Of a stretch of DNA of 64,000 bases, positions 1 through 7,784 are shown in pieces; the stretch's first letter is position 1, and every line of letters starts with the position of its first letter. A program made the position numbers and the translations under genes. Below the pieces are notes generated by a model. It saw nothing but the letters and a program-made list of their open reading frames with translations. It was not told the origin of the DNA and ran no database searches. Location: the NCBI GenBank assembly GCA_051877575.1, contig JBJEJA010000052.1, forward strand, positions 10,096 through 74,095. The letters are read 5' to 3'. This stretch comes from UBA2882 sp051877575. GTDB lineage: Bacteria; Bacillota; Clostridia; Lachnospirales; Lachnospiraceae.

Positions 1-1
1 C

Positions 2-295
2 ATATGTGAGGCCAAAGAGGCACAGAATCCGACTATTGTGGGTGCACAGGCGGCGAATGAACTGCTGAATGTGATGGGCATCAAGGCAAGTTTTGTATTA
101 ACGGAATATAATCAGACTGTTTATATCAGTGCACGGAGCATTGATGAGATGAATGTTCAGATTATTATGGAGAAATTGGGCGGCGGCGGCCATATGAGTG
201 TGGCGGCAGCGCAGCTAAAAGATGTGTCGGTGGAGGAGGCTGCAGAGCAGCTGAAGGCAACTTTGACAACGATGCTGGAGGAAGGAGAAATATAA
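2..295 (+). CDS. gdpP: Cyclic-di-AMP phosphodiesterase GdpP, C-terminal end (partial)
   Basis: The reading frame is open from the left window edge, so only the last ~97 residues are seen. It carries the DHHA1 signature GGGGH (about residue 62 of the visible part) followed by a short helical tail, as at the C-terminus of the DHH/DHHA1 phosphodiesterase GdpP. This family hydrolyses c-di-AMP to pApA at the membrane. The stop is two bases before the rplI start, and the gdpP-rplI-dnaB order is the classic Firmicute arrangement, which supports the call. The membrane, PAS, GGDEF and DHH parts lie outside the window. Confidence 0.88.
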   Translation: MCEAKEAQNPTIVGAQAANELLNVMGIKASFVLTEYNQTVYISARSIDEMNVQIIMEKLGGGGHMSVAAAQLKDVSVEEAAEQLKATLTTMLEEGEI

Positions 296-296
296 C

Positions 297-743
297 ATGA
301 AAGTAATTTTGTTGGAAGATGTCAAATCTCTGGGAAAAAAGGGTGATATCATCAATGCAAATGACGGATATGCAAGGAATTTTATTCTGCCAAAGAAGCT
401 GGGCATTGAGGCAACACCGAAAAATTTAAATGATTTGAAATTAAAAAAAGCAAATGATGATAAAGTGGCAGCCAGAATCCTGCAGGAAGCCAAAGATTTT
501 GCCAAGGAGCTGGAAGAGCAGACGGTGGTTGTTAAAATGAAAGCCGGAGAAGGCGGAAAAGCCTTCGGCTCTGTATCGACAAAAGAAATTGCCACAGCTT
601 ATAAGGAACAGCACCAGAAAGAAATTGACAAGAAGAAAATTGTGTTGCCTGAGGCAATCAAAAATTTTGGGACATATGAAGTAAAAGTAAAATTACATCC
701 GCAGGTCAGCGGGGTATTGAAGGTAAAAGTAGAAGAGGCTTAA
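297..743 (+). CDS. rplI: 50S ribosomal protein L9
   Basis: A 148-residue protein of normal L9 length. The N-terminal domain begins MKVILLEDVKSLGKKG and continues with the conserved GYARNFILPKK block that contacts 23S rRNA. A charged connecting helix and a C-terminal domain follow. It sits between gdpP and dnaB with one- to three-base gaps, so the three are probably cotranscribed. Nothing unusual. Confidence 0.97.
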   Translation: MKVILLEDVKSLGKKGDIINANDGYARNFILPKKLGIEATPKNLNDLKLKKANDDKVAARILQEAKDFAKELEEQTVVVKMKAGEGGKAFGSVSTKEIATAYKEQHQKEIDKKKIVLPEAIKNFGTYEVKVKLHPQVSGVLKVKVEEA

Positions 744-746
744 TGC

Positions 747-2114
747 ATGGCAGCAGAGGAACAGGTAATTAAAAGAATAATGCCGCACAGTGTGGAGGCG
801 GAGCAGTCTGTCATCGGATCCATGATGATAGACCGGGATGCCATTATTACGGCTTCGGAAATGCTCCTGGCGGAGGATTTTTACGGCAAGCAGTTTGGGA
901 CGCTTTTTGAGGCAATTGTGGAGCTTCAGGAGAGCGATGGAGTTGTTGATATCGTAACGCTTCAGGATAAATTGAATGAGAAGGGAGTCCCCATGGAGAT
1001 TAACAATGTTGAGTATCTGGGGAATCTGGTTGCTGCAGTACCGACATCTGCCAATATCAAACAGTACTGTCAGATTGTTTCCGAAAAATCATTGCTTCGC
1101 AAGCTGATCCGTCTCAATGAGGATATTGCCAATGCATGTTATGCAGGCAGAGAAGATACGGATGTCATTTTAGAGGAAACAGAGAAAAAAATCTTCTCTT
1201 TGGTTCAGAAGAGGAATACGAGGGATTATATCCCCATTCGTGATATTGTTATGGAGGCCATGAATAAAATCGAAAAGGCTTCTCAAACCGGAGGCGCCGT
1301 TACCGGCATTCCAACCGGCTTTCTGGATCTGGATTACAAGCTGGCCGGCTTACAGCCTTCAGACCTTGTTCTGGTAGCAGCAAGACCCTCTATGGGTAAG
1401 ACGGCTTTCGTATTGAATATTGCCCAGCATGTGGCATTTAAACAGAATCTGACAGTTGCAATCTTCAGTCTGGAGATGTCGGAGGTTCAGTTGGTAAATC
1501 GACTGTTTTCTTTGGAATCCAATGTCAATTCCGGAAATATCAGAACGGGTAATTTGTCGGATGATGATTGGGATAAGTTGATTGAGACGGCAGGCGTGGT
1601 CGGAAATTCCAACCTGATCATTGATGCCACACCGGGAATCAGTATTTCGGAGCTGCGTAGCAAATGCAGAAAATATAAAATGGAAAAGGATCTGAAGCTG
1701 ATCATTATCGACTATTTACAGCTCATGAGTGGAAGCGGACGTTCAGCATCGGAATCCAGACAGCAGGAAATTTCAGAAATTTCCCGTTCCCTGAAGGCTC
1801 TGGCAAGGGAATTGAATGTGCCGGTGATTGCGTTGTCCCAGCTTAGTCGTGCGGTTGAGCAGAGACCGGATAAACGGCCGATGTTGTCGGATCTGCGTGA
1901 GTCGGGAGCCATTGAGCAGGATGCCGACGTGGTCATGTTTATTTATCGTGATGATTATTATAATAAGGACACACAGGAAATGGGTGTTGCGGAGATCAAT
2001 ATCGCAAAACAGAGAAACGGTCCGATTGGCGTTGTCAAGCTGGCATGGCTGCCTGATTATACCAAATTTGCAAATTTGGAGCGCCAGAGCGGATATCGGG
2101 ATGAAAATTATTAA
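747..2114 (+). CDS. dnaB: Replicative DNA helicase DnaB
   Basis: 455 residues, the usual size. The N-terminal domain starts with the conserved PHSVEAEQSVIGSMM motif. The RecA-like C-terminal domain has a Walker A motif (ARPSMGKTAF, about residue 210), a Walker B region ending IIDYLQLM, and a QLSRAVEQR motif. This is the hexameric helicase that unwinds the replication fork. It is loaded by the DnaI-type ATPase, whose likely gene is at 29774-30766. It starts three bases after the rplI stop and is followed by a strong terminator. No intein or frameshift seen. Confidence 0.97.
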   Translation: MAAEEQVIKRIMPHSVEAEQSVIGSMMIDRDAIITASEMLLAEDFYGKQFGTLFEAIVELQESDGVVDIVTLQDKLNEKGVPMEINNVEYLGNLVAAVPTSANIKQYCQIVSEKSLLRKLIRLNEDIANACYAGREDTDVILEETEKKIFSLVQKRNTRDYIPIRDIVMEAMNKIEKASQTGGAVTGIPTGFLDLDYKLAGLQPSDLVLVAARPSMGKTAFVLNIAQHVAFKQNLTVAIFSLEMSEVQLVNRLFSLESNVNSGNIRTGNLSDDDWDKLIETAGVVGNSNLIIDATPGISISELRSKCRKYKMEKDLKLIIIDYLQLMSGSGRSASESRQQEISEISRSLKALARELNVPVIALSQLSRAVEQRPDKRPMLSDLRESGAIEQDADVVMFIYRDDYYNKDTQEMGVAEINIAKQRNGPIGVVKLAWLPDYTKFANLERQSGYRDENY

Positions 2115-2117
2115 ACA

Positions 2118-2151
2118 AAAAAGCTGCACATGAAATCGTGTGCAGCTTTTT
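2118..2151. terminator. Bidirectional intrinsic terminator between dnaB and the ferredoxin gene
   Basis: Perfect stem: AAAAAGCTGCACA pairs with TGTGCAGCTTTTT across an 8-base loop. A-runs and T-runs on both sides allow termination of dnaB (plus) and of the convergent ferredoxin gene (minus). Confidence 0.9.
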
Positions 2152-2168
2152 GTACATATGAATTATTT

Positions 2169-2339
2169 TTATGCTTCTGAGATAGCACCTGTCGGGCACT
2201 GTCCTGCACAAGTACCGCAATCGATACATTTTTCAGGATCAATTTCAAATTTGCCGTCTCCCATGCTGATTGCGCCTACAGGACAAGCGCTTTCGCATGC
2301 ACCACATGCTACACAAGCGTCACCAATACTGAATGCCAT
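2169..2339 (-). CDS. 2[4Fe-4S] ferredoxin (56 aa)
   Basis: A 56-residue protein beginning MAFSIGDACVACGACESACP. It has two CxxCxxCxxxCP clusters (Cys 9, 12, 15, 19 and 38, 41, 44, 48), the clostridial 2[4Fe-4S] ferredoxin pattern. It is a soluble low-potential electron carrier, for example for pyruvate:ferredoxin oxidoreductase, hydrogenase or radical-SAM activation. The start is fixed by an AAGGAGG ribosome-binding site seven bases upstream. It lies just downstream of pflA on the same strand but has its own promoter. Whether it feeds electrons to PflA is inference. Confidence 0.93.
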   Translation of the reverse strand: MAFSIGDACVACGACESACPVGAISMGDGKFEIDPEKCIDCGTCAGQCPTGAISEA

Positions 2340-2396
2340 AATCATATCCTCCTTAAAGTTGTAAAATCTGATAAATAATTATCAATCCATACTGCT

Positions 2397-2425
2397 ATTC
2401 TAATACAAATGTATACAGAAAACAA
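2397..2425 (-). promoter_or_regulatory. Promoter of the ferredoxin gene
   Basis: Reading the minus strand: -35 TTGTTT at 2425-2420, 17-base spacer, -10 TAGAAT at 2402-2397. Transcription would start near 2390, about 50 bases before the ATG. Confidence 0.55.
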
Positions 2426-2483
2426 GTAGCAAATCTTAGAAAGTTAAAGGATTTACTTTATGGCACAGGAAGGATGATGGCTG

Positions 2484-3254
2484 TTAATTGTGATGTGTGA
2501 TTCCCAGCTCGGCACGGCGTTTTCGGATGCCGTTTAAAATATATTCTTTCTTTTCGGGGATCAATTTCTTATCCATAGGCGGAACGTCTTTTAATACGTA
2601 GTCAATTCCCAGTTCCTTGTATTTTTTCTTTGCCATATCGTGATAAGGAAGCACGTCAAGGGCTGTTAAGTTGGTAAACTGACCGATGAAATAACCCAGC
2701 TTGTACAGGGATTCTTCATCATCGGTAATACCCGGAACCACAACGTGACGGATCCACATGTTGACTTTCTTTTCGTTCAGATAGGCAGCAAAAGCTAAAA
2801 TTCCGTCATTGGGCTGGCTTGTGAGCTTTTTATGCTTTTCGGGATCGATATGCTTAATATCCAGCATAACCAGATCGGTTAATTTCATTAACTCATCCAG
2901 TTTTTTATTATATTCGGTATTGGTCGGTTTGTATGCAATACCTGAGGAATCGATGCAGGTATGAATGCCGTGTTCTTTGCAGAGCGTGAACAATTCCAAT
3001 AGGAAATCGATCTGCATCAGGGGTTCACCGCCGGTTACGGTAATACCGCCTCCGTTTTCATAAAAAGGTCTGTTGCGTTCATATTGCTCGATAATCTCGG
3101 AGGCTTCCATTTCGGTACCGCCTGTCATGGGCCAGGTGTCGGGATTGTGGCAATATGCACATCTCATGGGACAGCCCTGTACGAATACGACAAAGCGTGT
3201 TCCGGGACCGTCTACCGTGCCAAAACTTTCTAAAGAATGAATTCTTCCACTCAT
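2484..3254 (-). CDS. pflA: Pyruvate formate-lyase activating enzyme
   Basis: 256-residue radical-SAM enzyme. The CxxxCxxC cluster is at Cys 28, 32 and 35 within the family motif GCPMRCAYCHNPDTW. It is preceded by the glycyl-radical-activase N-terminus (ESFGTVDGPGTRFVVFVQ) and followed by the SAM-binding TGGEP motif. It abstracts a hydrogen from the catalytic glycine of pyruvate formate-lyase, using SAM and a reduced [4Fe-4S] cluster. It lies downstream of the three pfl ORFs, separated by a terminator at 3330-3361, so it may also be transcribed from its own weak promoter. Its target glycine would be in the separate 80-residue protein at 3381-3623. Confidence 0.95.
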   Translation of the reverse strand: MSGRIHSLESFGTVDGPGTRFVVFVQGCPMRCAYCHNPDTWPMTGGTEMEASEIIEQYERNRPFYENGGGITVTGGEPLMQIDFLLELFTLCKEHGIHTCIDSSGIAYKPTNTEYNKKLDELMKLTDLVMLDIKHIDPEKHKKLTSQPNDGILAFAAYLNEKKVNMWIRHVVVPGITDDEESLYKLGYFIGQFTNLTALDVLPYHDMAKKKYKELGIDYVLKDVPPMDKKLIPEKKEYILNGIRKRRAELGITHHN

Positions 3255-3329
3255 ATATAGTCCTCTTTTCTTATTTTAATAATATAACCAATTTACATAT
3301 AGCTATTCTATCATAAAAGAAGGAAAAGA

Positions 3330-3361
3330 AAAAGCCTTCCGGAATGACCCGGAAGGCTTTT
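3330..3361 (-). terminator. Terminator after the pfl ORFs
   Basis: Thirteen-base stem (AAAAGCCTTCCGG with CCGGAAGGCTTTT) and a five-base loop. In the minus direction it is followed by a T-rich run. It separates the glycyl-radical ORF from pflA. Confidence 0.85.
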
Positions 3362-3380
3362 AAAACATACCTAAATCAAA

Positions 3381-3623
3381 TTATAAAGATTCGTGGAATG
3401 TTCTGCTGATAACGTCTGCCTGCTGTTCAGGTGTTAATTTGATGAAGTTAACAGCATAACCGGATACACGGATTGTTAACTGAGGATATTTTTCCGGATT
3501 TTTCTGAGCATCCAGTAATGTATCTCTGTTTAATACGTTAACATTTAAGTGATGTCCGCCTTTTGTAGCATAACCATCTAATAAGTTTACTAAGTTATCA
3601 ACCTGAGCTGTATTTTCTGCCAT
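3381..3623 (-). CDS. Free-standing glycyl-radical domain of pyruvate formate-lyase (GrcA-like, 80 aa)
   Basis: 80 residues that correspond to the C-terminal end of ordinary pyruvate formate-lyase. It contains the glycyl-radical loop RVSGYAVNF with the radical site at Gly 55, preceded by LNVNVLNRD and followed by the usual TPEQQADVISRTF tail. It has its own ribosome-binding site (AGGAGG nine bases before ATG), so it is made as a separate polypeptide. The catalytic part at 3870-5909 stops before this domain, so active enzyme would have to be assembled from both. E. coli GrcA (YfiD) is a known stand-alone replacement domain. Here the domain seems to be the only local copy. Confidence 0.93.
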   Translation of the reverse strand: MAENTAQVDNLVNLLDGYATKGGHHLNVNVLNRDTLLDAQKNPEKYPQLTIRVSGYAVNFIKLTPEQQADVISRTFHESL

Positions 3624-3640
3624 GATTCTTTACCTCCTAA

Positions 3641-3844
3641 TTATTCGTTGCCGTCAAGGCCTTCGTGAAGAGTAGGAACGCTGCATGCAAAGGGATTTTT
3701 GGAGCATTCGGTACATCCCATAGTCTCCACGTTTTTAGAACCCTGTACCATTTCATCCACATCAACATTAACATGACCGATGTTGTTTGCCATGCCGTTG
3801 TCCAGTTGTTTGATCAGGTCTTCAATCATTGCATTTTCGTCCAT
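3641..3844 (-). CDS. Uncharacterised small Cys-containing protein between the two pfl parts (67 aa)
   Basis: Not a recognised family. ATG at 3844 is preferred because an AAGGTGA ribosome-binding site lies six bases upstream; an in-frame GTG at 3853 overlaps that site. The protein starts MDENAMIEDLIKQLD (amphipathic helix). It has a GHVNVDVDE stretch in the middle and a Cys pattern C44-x2-C47-x6-C54 near the end. It does not match any segment of pyruvate formate-lyase; the flanking ORFs join without missing residues. A related 71-residue protein is at 43497-43712, sharing MDExAMI, K12, L14 and D15. The position suggests a role in assembly, protection or regulation of the split enzyme; this is inference. 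Confidence 0.8.
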   Translation of the reverse strand: MDENAMIEDLIKQLDNGMANNIGHVNVDVDEMVQGSKNVETMGCTECSKNPFACSVPTLHEGLDGNE

Positions 3845-3869
3845 AACTTTCACCTTTCAATTGTGTTTA

Positions 3870-5909
3870 TTATTTGTTTAAGTCGATTTCGATGTCGCCA
3901 GCAAATACCTGGTCTTCTTTACCAAGAGCTCCGGGGATGATTGTGAAGGTATTGGAGATACCATCCTGAGCATCGTTGAACGGAAGTTTGGATACAGAAG
4001 ATAAGGATGCTACTGCACCATGAGTATCGCGTCCGTGCATCGGGTTAGCACCGGGTGCAAAAGGCTGTCCTTTTCTACGTCCGTCAGGTGTGTTACCTGT
4101 TGCTTTACCATAAGTTACGTTAGAAGTAATGGTAAGAATGGATGTTGTAGGAACACCGTTTCTGTAGGTATGATGTCTTCTGATCGCTGTCATGAATTTG
4201 TGTACGATCTCCTGAGCGATGCTGTCAACACGGTCATCGTCATTACCGTATTTAGGGAAGTCACCTGTTGTCTTGAAGTCAACGATGATTCCGTCTTCGT
4301 CACGAACAACTTCAACTTTTGCATATTTGATAGCGGATAAGGAGTCAGCTACGATGGACAGACCTGCAACACCTGTTGCGAAGTAACGTTTTACATCTCT
4401 GTCATGTAAAGCCATCTGTGCTCTCTCATAGCAGTATTTATCATGCATATAGTGAATGATATTCAGAGTATTTACATATACATCTGCCTGCCACTCCAGC
4501 ATATCTGTGAATTTATCCATAACGTCATCATAATCAAGTACATCACCGGTAACAGGACGATATTTAGGTCCAACCTGTTTCTTGGTAACTTCGTCGACAC
4601 CACCGTTCAAAGCGTACAGTAAGCACTTAGCAACGTTAGCACGAGCTCCGAAGAACTGCATTTCTTTACCGATTACCATAGAGGATACACAGCAGGCAAT
4701 ACCGTAGTCATCACCGTGTGTTACTCTCATTAAGTCATCGTTCTCGTACTGAATGGAAGAAGTCTTAATGGACATCTTAGCACAGAATTTCTTCCAGCCT
4801 TCAGGTAATCTTGTGGACCAGAGAACTGTTAAGTTGGGTTCGGGAGAAGGTCCTAAGTTGTTTAATGTATTTAAGTAACGGAAGGACATCTTTGTTACCA
4901 TAGGACGTCCGTCAACACCAACACCGCCGAGGGACTCTGTAACCCATACAGGATCGCCTGCGAAGATCTGGTTGTATTCAGGTGTACGAGCAAATTTGAT
5001 GCAACGTAATTTCATGATAAAGTGATCAACGAATTCCTGAATCTGTTCTTCTGTGAAAGTACCGTTCTTTAAGTCTCTCTCAGCATAGCAGTCAAGGAAT
5101 GTAGATGTACGTCCGAGGGACATCGCAGCACCGTTCTGCTCTTTTACTGCACATAAGTATCCGAAATATGTCCACTGGATAGCTTCCTGTACGTTAGATG
5201 CAGGTTTGGAAATGTCGCATCCGTAAGAAGCAGCCATTTCTTTCATCATCTTTAATGCTGTCATCTGTTCGGAAAGTTCCTCACGAAGACGGATAACATC
5301 ATCGGTCATAACACGTCCTGTGGAAGCTTTCTGCGCTTCTTTGTCTTCAATCAGTCTGTCGATACCGTATAAAGCAACACGTCTGTAGTCGCCGATGATA
5401 CGTCCGCGTCCGTAAGCATCCGGAAGACCTGTGATGATATGAGCGGAACGACAAGCTCTCATTTCGGGGTTGTAAGCATCGAAACAACCTGCATTGTGTG
5501 TTTTTCTGTGAGTGGAGAAGAACTCGGAGATTTCAGGATCTACTGTATATCCGTTATCTGTACAAGCTTTCTCTGCCATACGGATACCGCCGTAAGGCTG
5601 CATAGAACGTTTGAAAGGTTTGTCTGTCTGGAAACCTACAATTGTCTCTTTGCTCTTGTCAAGGTATCCGGGACCATGGGAAGTGATAGTGGAAACAACT
5701 TTGGTATCCATATCAAGTACGCCGCCTGCTTCACGTTCTTTCTTCTGTAAATCAAGCACCATGTTCCATAAGTCTTTGGTGTTCTGTGTAGGACCTGCTA
5801 AGAAACTCTCGTCTCCTTCATAAGGAGTGTAGTTTCTCTGGATGAAGTCACGTACATTGACTTCTTTGTCCCATTTGCCGCCTACAAAATCTGTCCATTC
5901 TGGTCTCAT
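3870..5909 (-). CDS. pflB: Pyruvate formate-lyase, catalytic part without the glycyl-radical domain
   Basis: 679 residues against about 740-760 for usual PFL. It covers the alpha/beta barrel with the catalytic cysteine pair Cys 406-Cys 407 (GIACCVSSM) and ends after the FNDAQDGISNTFTIIPGALG block. At that point a normal PFL continues into the glycyl-radical loop, which here is encoded separately at 3381-3623. The enzyme converts pyruvate and CoA to acetyl-CoA and formate in the cytoplasm under anoxia. It has a clear sigma-A promoter and a ribosome-binding site (AGGAGG). The stop, two separate ribosome-binding sites and the intervening ORF make a single sequencing frameshift an unlikely explanation. 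Confidence 0.95.
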   Translation of the reverse strand: MRPEWTDFVGGKWDKEVNVRDFIQRNYTPYEGDESFLAGPTQNTKDLWNMVLDLQKKEREAGGVLDMDTKVVSTITSHGPGYLDKSKETIVGFQTDKPFKRSMQPYGGIRMAEKACTDNGYTVDPEISEFFSTHRKTHNAGCFDAYNPEMRACRSAHIITGLPDAYGRGRIIGDYRRVALYGIDRLIEDKEAQKASTGRVMTDDVIRLREELSEQMTALKMMKEMAASYGCDISKPASNVQEAIQWTYFGYLCAVKEQNGAAMSLGRTSTFLDCYAERDLKNGTFTEEQIQEFVDHFIMKLRCIKFARTPEYNQIFAGDPVWVTESLGGVGVDGRPMVTKMSFRYLNTLNNLGPSPEPNLTVLWSTRLPEGWKKFCAKMSIKTSSIQYENDDLMRVTHGDDYGIACCVSSMVIGKEMQFFGARANVAKCLLYALNGGVDEVTKKQVGPKYRPVTGDVLDYDDVMDKFTDMLEWQADVYVNTLNIIHYMHDKYCYERAQMALHDRDVKRYFATGVAGLSIVADSLSAIKYAKVEVVRDEDGIIVDFKTTGDFPKYGNDDDRVDSIAQEIVHKFMTAIRRHHTYRNGVPTTSILTITSNVTYGKATGNTPDGRRKGQPFAPGANPMHGRDTHGAVASLSSVSKLPFNDAQDGISNTFTIIPGALGKEDQVFAGDIEIDLNK

Positions 5910-6000
5910 TTTGAAATAGCCTCCTATTAAAAATATAATTTTTTTGAACGGATTTTATCCGTTAAGTCACGCATAAAAACTATGCTAATCCCATGGCTTA

Positions 6001-6030
6001 ATTATAGGTTAAAAGAAGTAGTTACGTCAA
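6001..6030 (-). promoter_or_regulatory. Promoter of the split pfl operon
   Basis: Minus strand -35 TTGACG (6030-6025), 18-base spacer, perfect -10 TATAAT (6006-6001). This leaves a leader of about 85 bases before the pflB ATG. Near-consensus elements fit high expression. Confidence 0.75.
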
Positions 6031-6136
6031 GACGAGGGTTGTACTTTTTTATATACAAACGGCCATAAAAACAAAAGGTTTTTATAAAAAATTACTAAAG
6101 TTTTCGAAAGCCTTTCGGACATTTCGGAATGGAATA

Positions 6137-6165
6137 TTGATAAAAACACAAGATAGGGTTATACT
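6137..6165 (+). promoter_or_regulatory. Promoter of the DUF1858 gene
   Basis: -35 TTGATA (6137-6142), 17-base spacer, -10 TATACT (6160-6165). It is divergent from the pfl promoter, with about 130 bases between the two. Confidence 0.7.
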
Positions 6166-6200
6166 ATCAGAAGACAGTACAAAATAAGGAGGTCATAGAT

Positions 6201-6392
6201 ATGGCAGAAATCACTAAGGATATGACAATCGGAGAGATTATCAAAATAAATGCAGGTGTTATCCCGGTACTGATGAACGCAGGGATGCATTGTGTAGGAT
6301 GCCCTTCCGCTCAGGGAGAAACTCTGGAAGAGGCAGCCATGGTACATGGAATGGATATCGATGATTTAATGACCAAGATCCGGGAGTTATAA
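6201..6392 (+). CDS. DUF1858 / hybrid-cluster-protein-associated redox disulfide domain protein
   Basis: 63 residues forming a single DUF1858 domain. It begins with the MTIGEIIKINAGVIPVLMNAG helix-turn region and has the conserved Cys pair GMHCVGCPSAQ followed by ETLEEAAMVHGMD. The family is small and helical and is often found with hybrid cluster proteins or iron-repair factors; the CxxC is thought to be redox-active. A strong AAGGAGG ribosome-binding site supports the start. It is transcribed away from the pfl operon, an arrangement that would suit shared redox control, but no operator was identified. Confidence 0.9.
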   Translation: MAEITKDMTIGEIIKINAGVIPVLMNAGMHCVGCPSAQGETLEEAAMVHGMDIDDLMTKIREL

Positions 6393-6410
6393 TTCAAACA
6401 CAAAACAGTT

Positions 6411-6455
6411 AAAAAGACGGACATGCTCTGCAGAGGCAGATGTGTCCGTCTTTTG
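6411..6455. terminator. Bidirectional terminator between the DUF1858 gene and mecA
   Basis: AAAAGACGGACA (6412-6423) pairs perfectly with TGTCCGTCTTTT (6443-6454). The A/T runs on both sides would serve both convergent genes. Confidence 0.88.
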
Positions 6456-6480
6456 TTGATTTAGAATGCCAATGGGTATT

Positions 6481-7248
6481 TTATATTTGTGCAAGGGATT
6501 GCAATGCATGGTCCAGACAGATCGGCTCATAATGCTCCTGAAGGAAAGCGTCCCCGCCGGGTGTGTTTTTTACATAGTATCCGTATTCCGAAAAGATATT
6601 GCATAATTTATTAAAATCTTCGACAGATATATGTTCGTTGCTGATCACCAGCCGATAATCGTTGGAAGAAACATCTTTATAAAGAGAACTGTTCCCCAAA
6701 GAAATATCGGAAACGGCATGTGCAAGCCGGATAACATGGTTCAGACTGGAAAAGCGGTACACCCGTGAAGAAGTCTTATCCGATACGGAAACGGCCGGAT
6801 GATCGGAAACGGATTTTTCCGAAACGGTATCGGAAAGCCGTTCTGTTTTGGAAATGTCGCTCAACAGTCCGCTTTCGGCATTCTGTACCTTTTGAAACAG
6901 GTTCATGACTTCATCCGTGATATCTTCCATATCGGAATCGTTCATCGCATCTTCGTGTACGGAAGGGGCAAATTTGGAAAAGCGGGTATCAAGCTCCTCG
7001 GGATCCTCCACTTTGGTAATTGTTAAGACAATGCATTCCGCACTGATGGGGACGGCTTCAATCATCAGCGGGATATCATCCGCTTCAAAGCCGCATTCAT
7101 AGGAAGCCTGTTCCATCATATCTTTAAAAAGCATTTTGGCCTTTTCGCTGCCATATGCCAGTTCGCTGATTTTGAGTTCTCTGTCTGCCAGATCATTTTT
7201 AGTTAAAGTACAACGTATCTGATTTTCGTTGATTTTTTCTATTTTCAT
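6481..7248 (-). CDS. mecA: Adaptor protein MecA
   Basis: 255 residues. The N-terminal recognition domain (MKIEKINENQIRCTLTKNDL, then a conserved FKDMMEQA helix) is followed by a variable linker (about residues 110-165, rich in Ser, Asp and Lys). The C-terminal domain contains the FSSLNHVIRLAHAV and LYKDVSSNDYRLVIS segments that dock to ClpC. MecA delivers substrates to the ClpCP protease; in Bacillus it controls competence and represses ComK. The protein is somewhat longer than B. subtilis MecA (218 aa) because of the linker. No clp gene is nearby. Confidence 0.9.
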   Translation of the reverse strand: MKIEKINENQIRCTLTKNDLADRELKISELAYGSEKAKMLFKDMMEQASYECGFEADDIPLMIEAVPISAECIVLTITKVEDPEELDTRFSKFAPSVHEDAMNDSDMEDITDEVMNLFQKVQNAESGLLSDISKTERLSDTVSEKSVSDHPAVSVSDKTSSRVYRFSSLNHVIRLAHAVSDISLGNSSLYKDVSSNDYRLVISNEHISVEDFNKLCNIFSEYGYYVKNTPGGDAFLQEHYEPICLDHALQSLAQI

Positions 7249-7368
7249 GTTCTCACATCCTTACCGGCAACTGAAAAAATTGTAAAAGTATCTTATACTT
7301 ATTAGTTTATTAAGTCAATAGAAGCAAGTGCCAGTTTCAAAAATTTTAATAATTTTATCACAAATATC

Positions 7369-7397
7369 TTGTCAAATTTTTAGAAATCACATATAAT
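7369..7397 (+). promoter_or_regulatory. Strong promoter in the mecA-7785 gap
   Basis: -35 TTGTCA (7369-7374), 17-base spacer, perfect -10 TATAAT (7392-7397). Transcription would begin near 7404, almost 380 bases before the next start codon. The long untranslated stretch is why a structured RNA is suspected. Confidence 0.75.
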
Positions 7398-7403
7398 AGC
7401 TCC

Positions 7404-7640
7404 ACAAGATGCTTCCGGGACAATCCGTAAAGGGAAGGAGGCATACGGATCTTAATTTATCTTATGATAGGAAAGTGAATTCTTTAAAGCAAATCAAATT
7501 CACGTTCAAATACCCACTGGGTAGTCTAAGGCTTCGTGCCTGATCGATGATTGAAATCCAATTAAAATTCAAAGCGTTACAGTTATAATTCAAAAAGTGA
7601 AAAGTTTTTTACACGTCCCGATGCATTTCTTGTATTACTC
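7404..7640 (+). ncRNA. Candidate structured RNA or long 5' leader, family not recognised
   Basis: The mecA-to-7785 gap (536 bases) has no credible ORF but starts with a strong promoter. Several compact hairpins can be read by eye: GTGAATT with AATTCAC (about 7472-7505), ACCC-act-GGGT, and AGGC-ttcgt-GCCT. The last two are enclosed by a TTCAA/TTGAA pair, giving a three-way-junction shape. No T-box, known riboswitch core, tmRNA, 6S, SRP or RNase P motif was recognised. The remaining bases up to 7784 are AT-rich with no clear feature. It could be a stand-alone small RNA or a leader of the 7785 gene. Confidence 0.4.
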
Positions 7641-7784
7641 ATTTATATTATCGTCATATTCAGGAAAAGTATGATAACAAAATTTTTGGTAAAAATATAT
7701 CACACTCCTTTTGGAATTGCCGAATGCGGAGTTCGTTATACTTTTTCGGGCGATAAATGTTAAGGTTCCGACAGGAGGTGCTCA

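Noticed and set aside
3381..5909. Frameshift or sequencing error explaining the split pyruvate formate-lyase
   Set aside because: Three separate ribosome-binding sites, clean stops and a non-PFL ORF of 67 residues in between cannot arise from one indel.
7404..7640. T-box, 6S, tmRNA, SRP or RNase P RNA
   Set aside because: None of the hallmark core motifs of these RNAs could be found by eye.
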